Notes: generated from the sequence alone by a model not told the origin. DNA of 32,269 bases from a bacterium (GCA_021806615.1 JAJZRB010000009.1:1-32269), one strand, 5' to 3'. Positions 19,375 through 29,592 are shown, numbered from the stretch's first letter. A program made the numbers and translations.

Positions 19375-19390
19375 ACTTTTCAATAAAAAG

Positions 19391-19423
19391 AAAAAGCCGT
19401 TATATACATAACGGCTTTTTTTT
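19391..19423. terminator. bidirectional intrinsic terminator
   Basis: aaaaagccgttat-atac-ataacggctttttttt between convergent genes. Confidence 0.9.
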
Positions 19424-19461
19424 AATCCTGCGATTTAAGAATCGAGATCCAAGATCTAAGC

Positions 19462-20367
19462 TCAACTCTTGCCCAATAAACTCTCTCCGGTCATCTCGTC
19501 CGGTTTAGCTAACCCCAGGATACTCAGTATAGTCGGAGCGATATCGGCTAAAGTCCCGGCAGGAGCTAAAACGCTCAAATCGCCACCCAAGGGTTCAGCT
19601 AAACCGATAGTCTTGCCTTTGAATTCAGAGCCGACAATGATAAGAGGCACGGGATTATCCGTCATCGCTGTGTCTGCCAGATCAGTCGAGAGGTTATGGA
19701 TATGCTCTACGTTGCCGGCGGCCGCGGAAATGATCAGAACTCCGTTCTTAAATAAGACGGCGGAGACTATCTGGCGCAAGTACTTGTCTAGGTTTTCTAT
19801 AGCTTTTTTCACCGTTTCTAAGTCGCCGCTCGCCGCTACTAAATCTAGATAAGGGATGGCGATAGCGATAAAATCACGCGTCTTATCGGCGGTTATCTCC
19901 CTTAAAGATTCTTTGACCGCTCGCTTGAGGGCGAGAAGGGGCTTGATCGTCTTATCGGCCGCGGCCGAAGAAACTATTTTCCAGTCTTCGCCGTTCGCCT
20001 TATACTCCGCATGGCCATTGAAAAAATGGGTCAAGGCGGCCAAGCGTTCGGTCTCCGTTATCTTGATCTGCGTCAAAGAGGCTGCGGAAAGAACGGAGCT
20101 CAAAGTAAGAGAAGGCATCTCGTCTGCGTGGGAAAATTCTCGGCCGGCGCCGAGGATCAAATAGCGCGTATTCAGACTTTTATTCCCCGGATTCAGGAGC
20201 GCTACGGGGTATTCCTGGCTTAAATTTAAAAAAGCGGGAATCTTAGCGGAGCTGAACGCATTGGCTTCGCTCTGCGGCGCGACGCCCCAGCCGTCTAACA
20301 ATAATAAGACGACGGGACGCTGTTTAAGCGGGGGCTCGGCGCTAGCTTGGGTATTTTCTGAAGCCAT
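19462..20367 (-). CDS. degenerate/shortened cofactor-independent phosphoglycerate mutase-like protein
   Basis: LLLLDGWGVAP, ERLAALTHFFNGHAE, TDNPVPLIIVG, LADIAPTILSILGLAKPDEMTGESLL; 301 aa with catalytic motifs altered. Confidence 0.85.
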   Translation of the reverse strand: MASENTQASAEPPLKQRPVVLLLLDGWGVAPQSEANAFSSAKIPAFLNLSQEYPVALLNPGNKSLNTRYLILGAGREFSHADEMPSLTLSSVLSAASLTQIKITETERLAALTHFFNGHAEYKANGEDWKIVSSAAADKTIKPLLALKRAVKESLREITADKTRDFIAIAIPYLDLVAASGDLETVKKAIENLDKYLRQIVSAVLFKNGVLIISAAAGNVEHIHNLSTDLADTAMTDNPVPLIIVGSEFKGKTIGLAEPLGGDLSVLAPAGTLADIAPTILSILGLAKPDEMTGESLLGKS

Positions 20368-20368
20368 A

Positions 20369-21619
20369 TTATTTCAATAATGTTTCTATCTCCATCAGCC
20401 GGTTATACTTAGCTACTCTCTCGCCGCGCGATAAAGATCCGGCCTTAAGATAATCAGCGCCGGCCGCGACCGCTAAGTCAGTAATAAAATCGTCTGTGGT
20501 TTCGCCGCTACGGTGGGAAACTATGATCTTATATTTATGTTTCTGGGCTAATTTCAGACAATCCATAGTTTCCGTCAGGGTACCGGCTTGATTCGGCTTG
20601 ATAATGATAGCGTTAGCCGCCTTTTCTTGCAAGCCGGTTCGGAAACGTCCGACATTAGTAGCGAAAAGATCGTCGCCGACAATCATCATTTTTTCACCTA
20701 ATTCGGAAGTGAGTTCACGCCAATCTTCCCAGGCGTCATCCGCCAAGCCGTCCTCCAGATAAACTATCGGGTATTTCTTCAGCCACTCATTATAGAGGCC
20801 GACGAGATTAGCCGCGCTGAAGTGGGCATGATCAAGAGGAAAAATATATTTTTTAGCGGCCGGGTCATAAAGCAAAGATGAGCCGACATCGATTCCCAGA
20901 TGCAGATCTTCTCCTGGCTTATAGCCGGCGCGCAAAGCGGCGGCCATGATCAGTTCCAAGGCCTCGATGCTGGAATCTAGATCCGGAGCATAGCCGCCTT
21001 CCAGGCCAGTATCCGTATCATAGCCGGCTTCTTTCAGGACGGTGCCCAATTCTTTAAAAACTTCCGCGCCCAGGCGGACCATTTCCGCGGCGCTGTCTTT
21101 TTTCGGGATGATCAAGAACTCTTGGAAATCTAAATTCGTATCCGCGTGCCTCCCGCCGTTGAAGATATTAAAAAGAGGCGTCGGAATACGCGGCGCGCCC
21201 AGAGAAAAAGCCGAACGCAGATAGGCGAAAAGCGGTTCGCCTTGGCTGAGAGCCGCCGTACGCGCCACAGCCAAAGAAACGGCCAAGATAGCGTTCGCTC
21301 CTAGATTATGTTTATCCGGACTAGCGTCTAGATCGATTAGGATCTTATCCAAAGCGCTCTGCTTATCGATTTCTTTTCCCTTGAGGGCCGGGGAAATAAT
21401 CTCTTGGATCTTGTTGACCGCTCGTAAAACGCCTTCTCCTCCATAGCGGCGCTTATCGCCATCGCGCAGTTCCTGAGATTCAAAATGACCCAAGGATGTT
21501 CCGCTCGGCACGCTGGCCGCGGCGCTCAAGCCGTTATCCAGGATAACCCGCGCTTCAATGGTCGGCCGGCTGCGTGAATCCAAGATTTCCCGGGCTGTGA
21601 TATTTTTTATCTTAGCCAT
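20369..21619 (-). CDS. eno: enolase
   Basis: AREILDSRSRPTIEA, FNIFNGGRHADTNLDFQEFLI, YLEDGLADDAW, VGDDLFATN, IIKPNQAGTLTET, SHRSGETTD. Confidence 0.97.
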   Translation of the reverse strand: MAKIKNITAREILDSRSRPTIEARVILDNGLSAAASVPSGTSLGHFESQELRDGDKRRYGGEGVLRAVNKIQEIISPALKGKEIDKQSALDKILIDLDASPDKHNLGANAILAVSLAVARTAALSQGEPLFAYLRSAFSLGAPRIPTPLFNIFNGGRHADTNLDFQEFLIIPKKDSAAEMVRLGAEVFKELGTVLKEAGYDTDTGLEGGYAPDLDSSIEALELIMAAALRAGYKPGEDLHLGIDVGSSLLYDPAAKKYIFPLDHAHFSAANLVGLYNEWLKKYPIVYLEDGLADDAWEDWRELTSELGEKMMIVGDDLFATNVGRFRTGLQEKAANAIIIKPNQAGTLTETMDCLKLAQKHKYKIIVSHRSGETTDDFITDLAVAAGADYLKAGSLSRGERVAKYNRLMEIETLLK

Positions 21620-21623
21620 AAAT

Positions 21624-22802
21624 TTAATTATTAACTATTAAGCTGAGCCCTGGCATCTTGGCTCCTCCGAGATATGAGAGCATCGCGCCGCCCGCCGTAG
21701 AAACCCAGTCTACATATTCTGACATTTTCGTCAGTTCCAAAGCGGCTACCGTCTCTCCGCCACCCACGACGCCATAAGCCCGTCCGGAAGAACGGGCGGC
21801 AATCAGGCTGGCGATAGCCAAGGTTCCATGGCGGAAACTTTTTTCTTCAAATTTGCCGAGCGGACCGTTCCAAACCAAAGTCTGGGCTTTCTTAATATAG
21901 GCCGCATAAGCGCTGATAGTAGCCGGACCGATATCTAGGATCGTATCGGTCTTCTGGACGGCCAGCGGCGAAACTACTCGCGCGGCGCCGCCGGATTTCT
22001 TGACGACCACGTCCTGGGGCAAGATTATCTTCTTGGCTAATTTACGGCCGCTGAAAAATTTCTTGATATCGGAAATACTGTCTTTATCCAGAAGAGAGCG
22101 GCCTATTTCCCGTCCTTGGAATTTAAAAAAATTATTAGCCAATCCGCCGCCGATAAGAATCTGCGCGGCGGCGGGATAAAGCTTGGCGATAAGAGGCGCT
22201 TTGGTCTTTATCTTCGCTCCGCCCATCACGACCACGAGCGGCTTTTTCGGCTTCAGGATGTTATACAAAGCCCTGACTTCACTCTCTAAAAGCAAACCGG
22301 CGTAAGACGGCCGATATTTTTTGATGGCGCTCACTGAGGCCTGGGCGCGGTGGCTGACGGCAAAGGCATCGTTGACATAAATATCCGCCAAAGCGGCCAA
22401 ATCTTTAGCGAAATCAGGATCATTATCATATTCTCCTTGATAGAACCGCAGATTATCCAACATGATTATCCCGCCCGGGCGAAGTTTGTTAACAGCCGCC
22501 GCCGTCTTCACTCCCAGAGCGGGAGATAAGAACTTTACCGGCTGTTTCAAGAATTTTTTCAATCTTAAAGCCACTGGCCGCAACGAATAAGCCGCTTCAT
22601 ATCTGCCGGCCGGTTCTCCCAAATGGCTCGCGACGATAATCCGAGCGCCGCGGGACTGCAAGAATTTAATAGTTTCCAGACCGGCCTTGATCTTATAGTC
22701 ATCGCCTATCTTCGTGCCCGCCAGCGGAACATTAAAATCAACCCGGAGAAAAACGGTCTTCCCTTTCAGGCTCTTTAATTGCCGGAGAGATCTTATGCGC
22801 AT
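21624..22802 (-). CDS. pgk: phosphoglycerate kinase
   Basis: VFLRVDFNVPL, NDAFAVSHRAQAS, GGAKIKTK, VWNGPLGKFE, GGGETVAAL. Confidence 0.97.
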   Translation of the reverse strand: MRIRSLRQLKSLKGKTVFLRVDFNVPLAGTKIGDDYKIKAGLETIKFLQSRGARIIVASHLGEPAGRYEAAYSLRPVALRLKKFLKQPVKFLSPALGVKTAAAVNKLRPGGIIMLDNLRFYQGEYDNDPDFAKDLAALADIYVNDAFAVSHRAQASVSAIKKYRPSYAGLLLESEVRALYNILKPKKPLVVVMGGAKIKTKAPLIAKLYPAAAQILIGGGLANNFFKFQGREIGRSLLDKDSISDIKKFFSGRKLAKKIILPQDVVVKKSGGAARVVSPLAVQKTDTILDIGPATISAYAAYIKKAQTLVWNGPLGKFEEKSFRHGTLAIASLIAARSSGRAYGVVGGGETVAALELTKMSEYVDWVSTAGGAMLSYLGGAKMPGLSLIVNN

Positions 22803-22811
22803 ATTAAAAAT

Positions 22812-24008
22812 TTACTTGGCGGGGCTTGGCTTAACGGCGGCGTCGGGATTCCCGCTCAATTTCACGTCGCCCAATTTTATTTCCACCGACTTCTCGGCGC
22901 CGGAACGAAGATAAGTCAAAGTGACCGTATCGCCGGGCTGATAAACGGCCAGCAAATCGGCTAGATCATTAGTCGCATTTATCGGCTGATTATTGACCCA
23001 GGTAATGACATCGCCGGCTTTAAGTCCGGCGAGCTGGGCCGGGCTATCTTTGATAACGGCCGCTTGAGACGGCGACGGATAAAGCCAGGCGCCCTTATCC
23101 AGGTTCAAGGCTGTATTTTTTACCAGGCTAAGATCTAAATAATTGACGCCTAAATAAGGCAGGCGCGACTGGCCGCCGGCCGTCAAGATTGACCAAGCAG
23201 GACTATAGGAGAAAGCGGGTACGACCGTGCCATCAACGGCGACGATCGCCGCCAAGTTGCCGGCCAGATCAAAGACGAAGGAATTGCTGAAATTAGCGGC
23301 CGTATCCGCTAAAACTAATCGCGCGTTAATGACATCGCTGCTTAAGACGGCCGGCGTCTTTATGATAGAAGCTAGAGTAGTCGGCTTGACGGCGTTCCAG
23401 CCGTTGATTACTAATAGGCTCTCCCCAAGAGTCAATTCGGAACGCGGCACTATTTTCTTGACCGGCAGATTAGAAGCGCCGGACAGATGGAACACTAGGG
23501 GATCGCCTGGCAGATTCTTCAAGTTAGCGAGCTTGTCGATCTGATATAAATGGCGATCGCTCGCGATAGCGACATAATTCTTAATTTTAAAATCAGCCTT
23601 AAGATCCGCCGGCAAGAGAGCCATGGCCCAGCCGTCCGAAGTGATTATTAAAGCAGTGAAAAGCGGCTCGTCTAATTTATAATAATTCGGTTTCTGGCTG
23701 GCGAGCGCCGGAGTGGTGCTGGCCAGCTCTTTGAAAATGCCGACTAAGACCGGACGAAGATTACTGACAGTTTCCGACACCTTGACATCTTGATTGACGA
23801 CGACCGTCTTCGGGTCGCGGATAACCAGCCCGGCGCTATTGGCATTTAAATTAGCGAGATTCACTTCGCTGGAAAATGAGGACGAAAAATCCGGCCAGAT
23901 ATAAACTTGGCTGATAAGCGCGCCTAAGATGCCGGCCGCTAAGCCGCAGGCGACGGTAATGCTTATGACCGCCCAAAAATTCCAAGTTTTGCGTTCAGGA
24001 TGGGACAT
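22812..24008 (-). CDS. HtrA/DegP-like trypsin-fold protein with PDZ domain, probably catalytically inactive
   Basis: N-terminal TM; trypsin-like fold pattern; PDZ 'SPAQLAGLKAGDVITWVNNQPINATNDLADLLAVYQPGDTVTLTYLRSG'. Confidence 0.8.
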   Translation of the reverse strand: MSHPERKTWNFWAVISITVACGLAAGILGALISQVYIWPDFSSSFSSEVNLANLNANSAGLVIRDPKTVVVNQDVKVSETVSNLRPVLVGIFKELASTTPALASQKPNYYKLDEPLFTALIITSDGWAMALLPADLKADFKIKNYVAIASDRHLYQIDKLANLKNLPGDPLVFHLSGASNLPVKKIVPRSELTLGESLLVINGWNAVKPTTLASIIKTPAVLSSDVINARLVLADTAANFSNSFVFDLAGNLAAIVAVDGTVVPAFSYSPAWSILTAGGQSRLPYLGVNYLDLSLVKNTALNLDKGAWLYPSPSQAAVIKDSPAQLAGLKAGDVITWVNNQPINATNDLADLLAVYQPGDTVTLTYLRSGAEKSVEIKLGDVKLSGNPDAAVKPSPAK

Positions 24009-24017
24009 AAAAATAAA

Positions 24018-24782
24018 TTATAGCCAACGGGACGTTAAAAGCAGGGCGAGGATGATTATCGCCGCCATGATCAGCGGCAATTTTATCGCCCGCCTATTAA
24101 GAGCGCCGTTTTCAAACAAGCGGATAATGACTAAGACTAGGTAATAAAAAATCGCTAAGAATAAAGCCAAAATATTAAAATTCAAGGGCAACAAGGAAAA
24201 GATGCCGACAAGCTCTGTCAGGACCAGGACGCCAAGCCATAATAGCCAGGGCGACTTTATCGCTCCCTCCTTCGGAAGCAGGCGGAACTGCCAAAGCAAG
24301 AGACTCATCATCAAGATAGCGGAAAGAAGCAGATAATAAAGCGGCCAGTTTAAAAAAGCCGGCAAGTCAAAAAGGAAAGCGGTAGAGGAAAAAGCCATTA
24401 AGAAGCCGCCGGACAATAGAAGGTTATCAATCTTAGTCCGCCATTTCTGCCGTTCTTCTTCCGCGGCCGAGAAAAAATAATATATGCCGCGCAAATAGGA
24501 GAAAAGGAACCAAACGGTCAGAAGACGAGTTAGTTGAATCCAGAAACTGCCGACGATGATGGCGGCATAAGCGGAGAAAGAAATGAAAAATAAGAGCGGC
24601 GGAGCGATAAAGGGCAACCAGAAAACTTGATGCTTTTGGAAGAGATACTTGACGCCTAAAGTGATGATAAGGACGCTCAAAGCAAGAGCCGAATAAAAAA
24701 ATTCTGGTTCGCCGGAAAAAGACTGGCTGAGAAGCCAGACTAAAATAGGGACTAACAAGGGGATATAACGTTTATATTTCAT
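24018..24782 (-). CDS. polytopic membrane protein, unknown function
   Basis: about 8 hydrophobic helices. Confidence 0.65.
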   Translation of the reverse strand: MKYKRYIPLLVPILVWLLSQSFSGEPEFFYSALALSVLIITLGVKYLFQKHQVFWLPFIAPPLLFFISFSAYAAIIVGSFWIQLTRLLTVWFLFSYLRGIYYFFSAAEEERQKWRTKIDNLLLSGGFLMAFSSTAFLFDLPAFLNWPLYYLLLSAILMMSLLLWQFRLLPKEGAIKSPWLLWLGVLVLTELVGIFSLLPLNFNILALFLAIFYYLVLVIIRLFENGALNRRAIKLPLIMAAIIILALLLTSRWL

Positions 24783-24790
24783 AAATATGA

Positions 24791-27205
24791 TTAAGGCTGA
24801 GTAGAGGTGCCCGGCGTGGTGCTCGGAGTAGAGGCGGGCGGAAGGACGGGCGGCGTAGAAGTGGCGGGAGGAGTACTCGTTCCTGTCTCCGAGGGAGGAA
24901 GGACCGGTTCGGTGCTAGTCGCGCCGCCTGTTCCCGTCTTAGCGGTATCCGGCGTAAGGACGGGCGGCGTCGTAATGATATAATCATCGCCGCCTGCCGT
25001 CAACTCCAAGCTCTTGACTTCGCTTAAGTCGGCCAGGCTGTTCACTTTCAAGAATTTATTAGAGAAGGTAAACAGGTCATTATTAATATATAGGCTGCGC
25101 TTCACCGTATTGTCATAATAATCAAAGCCGCCCCAATAATCAGCCTGGGCGAAATGGCCGCCTGCCGAATGGTCTATGCGCCCTCTTAATTTCAACTGGT
25201 TATTGTCCAAAGAGAAAACTAAGGCGCCGGCGAAAGATAAGCGGCCGTTATCGCGAAGCACGGCGGGAATAACCAGTAAGTTCTTATCGGCGGAATATAG
25301 GAAGGCTTTGTGGTCGTATAAGGCGATAGAATCGCTAGAGGCGTCGCCGATAAGATAACTGTCCAATTCTTTGGGCTTAGTAAGATCGGAAAAATCAAAT
25401 AAAGATAATTTCAGGCCTTTTATCTTGACTCCGCCGCCAGCCGTTTCCTCCGTATCCCGGCCGAGCCCGATGAGCTTAGAGCCGTCGGCATCAACCGGGT
25501 GAAGATAATTAGAGAAGCCGGGGATCTTAAGAGCGCCTAAAACGACCGGTTTGGTCGGATCGCTAAGACTGATGACGAATAAAGGATCGGTTTGCTTGAA
25601 AGTGACTAAATACGCCCGATCGCCGAGGAAGCGGACGGCATATATCCTTTCCGCGGTCGCTAGATTTTCCAGGCTGCCTACGACTTTCAAATTAGCGTCC
25701 AGGATATAAACGTTGCTGTAAGAATCAGAGGCCAAATCGGAAAAACGGGAAGATTGCTGCGCTCTGGTCGTCGCGATACGGAAGTAATTATCGTTTTCAT
25801 CCATGGAAAATTGATTAAGGACATGCCCGCTGACTTCTCCCATGGCGCGATATTCCAGTTTGCTGCCGTTAATCGCGATCTTATGGATAATCGTTTTTTC
25901 CATCTCTTTCGCCTTCTCGGCTAATTTCTGTTTCAAACCGCTGTCAATTTCCGCTTGAATTGCCGCCCGGTCGCTCTCGCTCAAAGAATTGAGATACCAG
26001 TCGATTATCTGGGCGACTTTTATCTTCTTCTCATTATTATTAAGGACGAAGCTGGGCGCCGCCTCTATCTTAGCGATCTTATCCTGATTATCGGCGGACA
26101 ATTTAGGGAAAAGCAGTTCCCGTTTCACTGATTGCTCTAAGTCATATTCGCTGAGATACTGGGTATAAGTGATATAAATATTTTTCTGGGAAACATACAG
26201 ATTCTGGCTGCTACTAAGCAGATAAGTCTCGCCGCTTATAGCTTCATCATTATTCTTGATGTTAATCGCCGTGATATTCGTGAAGTTATAGGAATTATAA
26301 GGGATATCAAAATAATAAACGTCCGGCGCGAAACATTTTTGGCTGCCTCCGCACTGCGCTCCCAATGCTTGCCCGTTATCCAGCACTCGGGGCAGAAGAG
26401 GCTCGTTGGCGATATAGTTGCTGTAAGTATTGGTTATGAAATAAACATAATCTCCGACCAGGCGAGCGTCATAATAACTTCCTTCAAAATCTAAATCGCG
26501 GACCTGCTTAGGATTGGCCGGATCGCTGATATCGAAGACTTTAAAAAAGGTATAGGCGCCGCGGCGTCGGAAAGTAGCGTACAAAGGCTGGGCGTAAATC
26601 TGATCATCGGAACCGAAAACCGCCAAATTATTTCCATCAATGAAAATATCTTGCGGCCGCGACTTGAAGGTTATCTTGCTGATAACGCTCGCCGCCGAGG
26701 CCGGCTGAGCTTTGATTATTGATAATTCATTCCTGACTAGAGCATAGATATAAGTGCCGTCCGTCTTGATGATGTCCGCTTCATCGACGCCCTTGACCTG
26801 GTTATTGGTTTCCGAATAGCCCAAGGCATTCACTCCCGAAGAATCAGCTCCTGTCCCGCCGCTGTCTGAAACGCTGGAATTGACCATAGCTTCAGATGTC
26901 ATGGGGGCGGCGGATAGCGGGGCTAACGCTAAGCGGGAGTTAATCGCGCCGCGGGTCAGATCCGCTTCCGGATTATTGTTGGCGGCTAAAAACTCCGCTA
27001 ATTGTTCATAATTATCAAATTTTTTCAGACGGCTGGTGTTCGTGGATTCGGACGGACTGCTAGTCGCATTGGCGTTAGGACCGGGGGTTTCTACTATCGG
27101 AGCGGGCGCTTCTTTCTTGGACCAAGGTAAAGTACAGCCGCTCACTATAATCATAATGGCGGCTAAACTAATGGAAAGCTTTAATAACTTTTTTGACATA
27201 AACAA
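24791..27205 (-). CDS. secreted beta-propeller-domain lipoprotein with Ser/Thr/Pro-rich tail
   Basis: lipobox IVSGC; 'GYSETNNQVKGVDEADIIKTDGTYIYAL' typical of beta-propeller domain proteins; C-terminal TSTPPATSTPP low complexity. Confidence 0.85.
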   Translation of the reverse strand: MFMSKKLLKLSISLAAIMIIVSGCTLPWSKKEAPAPIVETPGPNANATSSPSESTNTSRLKKFDNYEQLAEFLAANNNPEADLTRGAINSRLALAPLSAAPMTSEAMVNSSVSDSGGTGADSSGVNALGYSETNNQVKGVDEADIIKTDGTYIYALVRNELSIIKAQPASAASVISKITFKSRPQDIFIDGNNLAVFGSDDQIYAQPLYATFRRRGAYTFFKVFDISDPANPKQVRDLDFEGSYYDARLVGDYVYFITNTYSNYIANEPLLPRVLDNGQALGAQCGGSQKCFAPDVYYFDIPYNSYNFTNITAINIKNNDEAISGETYLLSSSQNLYVSQKNIYITYTQYLSEYDLEQSVKRELLFPKLSADNQDKIAKIEAAPSFVLNNNEKKIKVAQIIDWYLNSLSESDRAAIQAEIDSGLKQKLAEKAKEMEKTIIHKIAINGSKLEYRAMGEVSGHVLNQFSMDENDNYFRIATTRAQQSSRFSDLASDSYSNVYILDANLKVVGSLENLATAERIYAVRFLGDRAYLVTFKQTDPLFVISLSDPTKPVVLGALKIPGFSNYLHPVDADGSKLIGLGRDTEETAGGGVKIKGLKLSLFDFSDLTKPKELDSYLIGDASSDSIALYDHKAFLYSADKNLLVIPAVLRDNGRLSFAGALVFSLDNNQLKLRGRIDHSAGGHFAQADYWGGFDYYDNTVKRSLYINNDLFTFSNKFLKVNSLADLSEVKSLELTAGGDDYIITTPPVLTPDTAKTGTGGATSTEPVLPPSETGTSTPPATSTPPVLPPASTPSTTPGTSTQP

Positions 27206-27253
27206 AAAAATTTAGCGTTAAATCAGCTATCAAAATTATAACACAAATTCTGA

Positions 27254-28519
27254 TTATTTTATAATGACTTCGGTCCCGGTAGCCACCCGATCATATATAT
27301 ATTGCGCCGAGCCGATACCCAAACGGATACAGCCGTGCGAAACCGGCGTTCCTAGATGATTCTCGCCTTCGCGGTAACCGCTGGGCCAAACCGGCAATTC
27401 GTGGATTCCGAATTCACCATGATCCAAGCCTAGCCAATAAGGCATCCAAAGACCGTAAGCTTTAGACCAGGCCTTCTTGACCTTATTCAGAATATGGAAG
27501 CTTCCCTGCGGCGTCGGCATGCTGGCCTTACCGCTAGAAACCGGAAACTCTTTCCAAGCTTCGTGAGCGACATAATAAGTCAGCGTCTGCTTAGCCAGAT
27601 CTATTCCGATCTCTTCCGGCAATTTCTTGGGAGAAGCCGATAGAGGATCATAACCCCAATCTATCTCTTCCCCGTCCGAATAGCCATCGCCGTCCGTATC
27701 CGGATTCAAAGGATCGGTCTTGAACTTCAATTCCCAATAATCGCTGAGCCCGTCCTTATCCATATCGCTGTCTTTTATTTTTACTTGGTCCGGATTGAAC
27801 GGCGAGTAGCCGTTCTGGATTTCCAGAGCATCCGGATAACCATCGCCATCGGAATCCAGAGGGGTGGGATTATCTAACGCCGCGGCCTTAGCTGGAGCCA
27901 GAAAAATACCGGCTAAGAACGTAAATGATAAAAATAAAAGAATAATCAAACTGAGAGATGATACTAAAGACCGACGGCTTGATTTAGGCGGCAAGGAATA
28001 TTCACAACCGCAGAATTTCTGGCGGTAAAGTCCCAGATCCTTAGCTAACTCCTGGCTACGTCGATAACCGTCGTCAGACTGGAAATCTTCGGCTAAGAAT
28101 TCTACGCCGCTGGAAACAGACAAAGAATGCCCCAGCGCCAAGATGGCCGCGGTATCCTTATACGGGCTGACTAGTAAAGTCGTGCCGAACAGCTCGAAAC
28201 CGTTTTCTTTAGCGAAGGCGGCAGTCTTAGCTAAGCGATCATGATAGCAGATTAGGCAACGCGTTCCCCGTTCCGGGCTGGCGGCGTGAGGACAGGCTTT
28301 CTCCCGCCAGGGGGCATGATCATAGGGTTCGACTATCAAGGGCCAATTGAATTTTTCGGCCACGAATTTAACGGCGGCCAGTCGCTTGTCGTATTCTTCT
28401 TGGGACAAGAGATTGGGATTATAAAAATACCAAGTCAGGTCATAGCGCGGCGCCAGGCGTTCTAGGCTGGTATAAGTGCCGCACGGCGCGCAACAGACTT
28501 GGAGCAATAGTTTCTTCAT
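27254..28519 (-). CDS. QueH-like epoxyqueuosine reductase fused to TM/TSP3 repeats/L,D-transpeptidase
   Basis: CCAPCGTYT, RCLICYHDRL, FCGCEYSL (QueH Cys motifs); DSDGDGYPDALEI repeats; HLGTPVSHGCIRLG (YkuD). Confidence 0.88.
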   Translation of the reverse strand: MKKLLLQVCCAPCGTYTSLERLAPRYDLTWYFYNPNLLSQEEYDKRLAAVKFVAEKFNWPLIVEPYDHAPWREKACPHAASPERGTRCLICYHDRLAKTAAFAKENGFELFGTTLLVSPYKDTAAILALGHSLSVSSGVEFLAEDFQSDDGYRRSQELAKDLGLYRQKFCGCEYSLPPKSSRRSLVSSLSLIILLFLSFTFLAGIFLAPAKAAALDNPTPLDSDGDGYPDALEIQNGYSPFNPDQVKIKDSDMDKDGLSDYWELKFKTDPLNPDTDGDGYSDGEEIDWGYDPLSASPKKLPEEIGIDLAKQTLTYYVAHEAWKEFPVSSGKASMPTPQGSFHILNKVKKAWSKAYGLWMPYWLGLDHGEFGIHELPVWPSGYREGENHLGTPVSHGCIRLGIGSAQYIYDRVATGTEVIIK

Positions 28520-28529
28520 AGGCGGGAAG

Positions 28530-29576
28530 CTAAATCCGATCTCTACGTTTATGATCTAAGAACCAGAGGCCGATGACGATAAAGAGCATGAATCCGACCA
28601 GAACGACCAGCGACCAGAATTTCCCCCGGCTCTGGAGAAAAAGGCCGCTCAAACCGAAAACAAGAGAGAGCGCGTAAAAAACCAGAACGGTTTTCCTCTG
28701 CCCCAGCCCTAAGGTCAAGAGGCGATGATGCAAATGTCGGCGGTCGGCGAAACGGAAAGGATTTTTCCCTTGTACCAAGCGGCGGATGATCGTCCAGGCG
28801 ACATCCAGGATAGGGATCCCCATGATCAGAAGAGCGATGGCTATCTTGCCTCCGGAAATTACGGCCAAGACGCCCAGGATATAACCGACCAGGAGCGAGC
28901 CGCCTTCGCCTAAGAATATTTTCGCCGGATGCCAATTGAAAATAAGGAAGCCGGACACGGCGCCAGCCAGCAAGATCGCGGCGAAAGCGATATCCGGCTG
29001 GAAATAACGGGTAGTCAGGGTGAATAAAAAGATAATGAAGCCGCCAATGGCGCTGATGCCGGCTACGAGGCCGTCCACGCCGTCTAATAGCTTAGTCGTA
29101 TACATCATGCCGAGAAGCCAGATGGTTATGATAAGCGGCGAGACAAAGGTCCAAACGCGCAGATCAATAACTCCGCCGAAAGGGTTGCTTATCTTGGCGA
29201 TCTCGACGCCGCCGATAATGACGGCTAGGATAGCCAAGAGCGGAAAAATTATCTGCCGCGCCGGAGGCAGATTATACTTATCATCCAGAATGCCGCCGAA
29301 GCTGATTATAAGAGCTCCGAAGAAAAATCCGATAAGATGCGGCCAGCGCAGATCGCCGGACAAAAAATGCCCGGAAAATAAAAATAATAAGAGGAAATAA
29401 GCGATAAAAATAGCTAAACCGCCTAAAAGCGGTGTCGGCTGGGCATGGATTTTACGGCCGGCTTCTCCCGTATCCGGCTCATCCACTATCTTGAAGCGCA
29501 AGGCGATTCTCCTAACCAAGAGAGTAAGAAGCGCTGAGAGGGCCAGAGCTAAAAAATAAACAAATAAATAAAACAT
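28530..29576 (-). CDS. MraY/WecA-family undecaprenyl-phosphate glycosyl-1-phosphate transferase
   Basis: RKIHAQPTPLLGGLAIF, LLDGVDGLVAGIS, FLGEGGSLLVGYILG, RRHLHHRLL. Confidence 0.93.
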   Translation of the reverse strand: MFYLFVYFLALALSALLTLLVRRIALRFKIVDEPDTGEAGRKIHAQPTPLLGGLAIFIAYFLLLFLFSGHFLSGDLRWPHLIGFFFGALIISFGGILDDKYNLPPARQIIFPLLAILAVIIGGVEIAKISNPFGGVIDLRVWTFVSPLIITIWLLGMMYTTKLLDGVDGLVAGISAIGGFIIFLFTLTTRYFQPDIAFAAILLAGAVSGFLIFNWHPAKIFLGEGGSLLVGYILGVLAVISGGKIAIALLIMGIPILDVAWTIIRRLVQGKNPFRFADRRHLHHRLLTLGLGQRKTVLVFYALSLVFGLSGLFLQSRGKFWSLVVLVGFMLFIVIGLWFLDHKRRDRI

Positions 29577-29592
29577 AATTTATGATTTCTCG

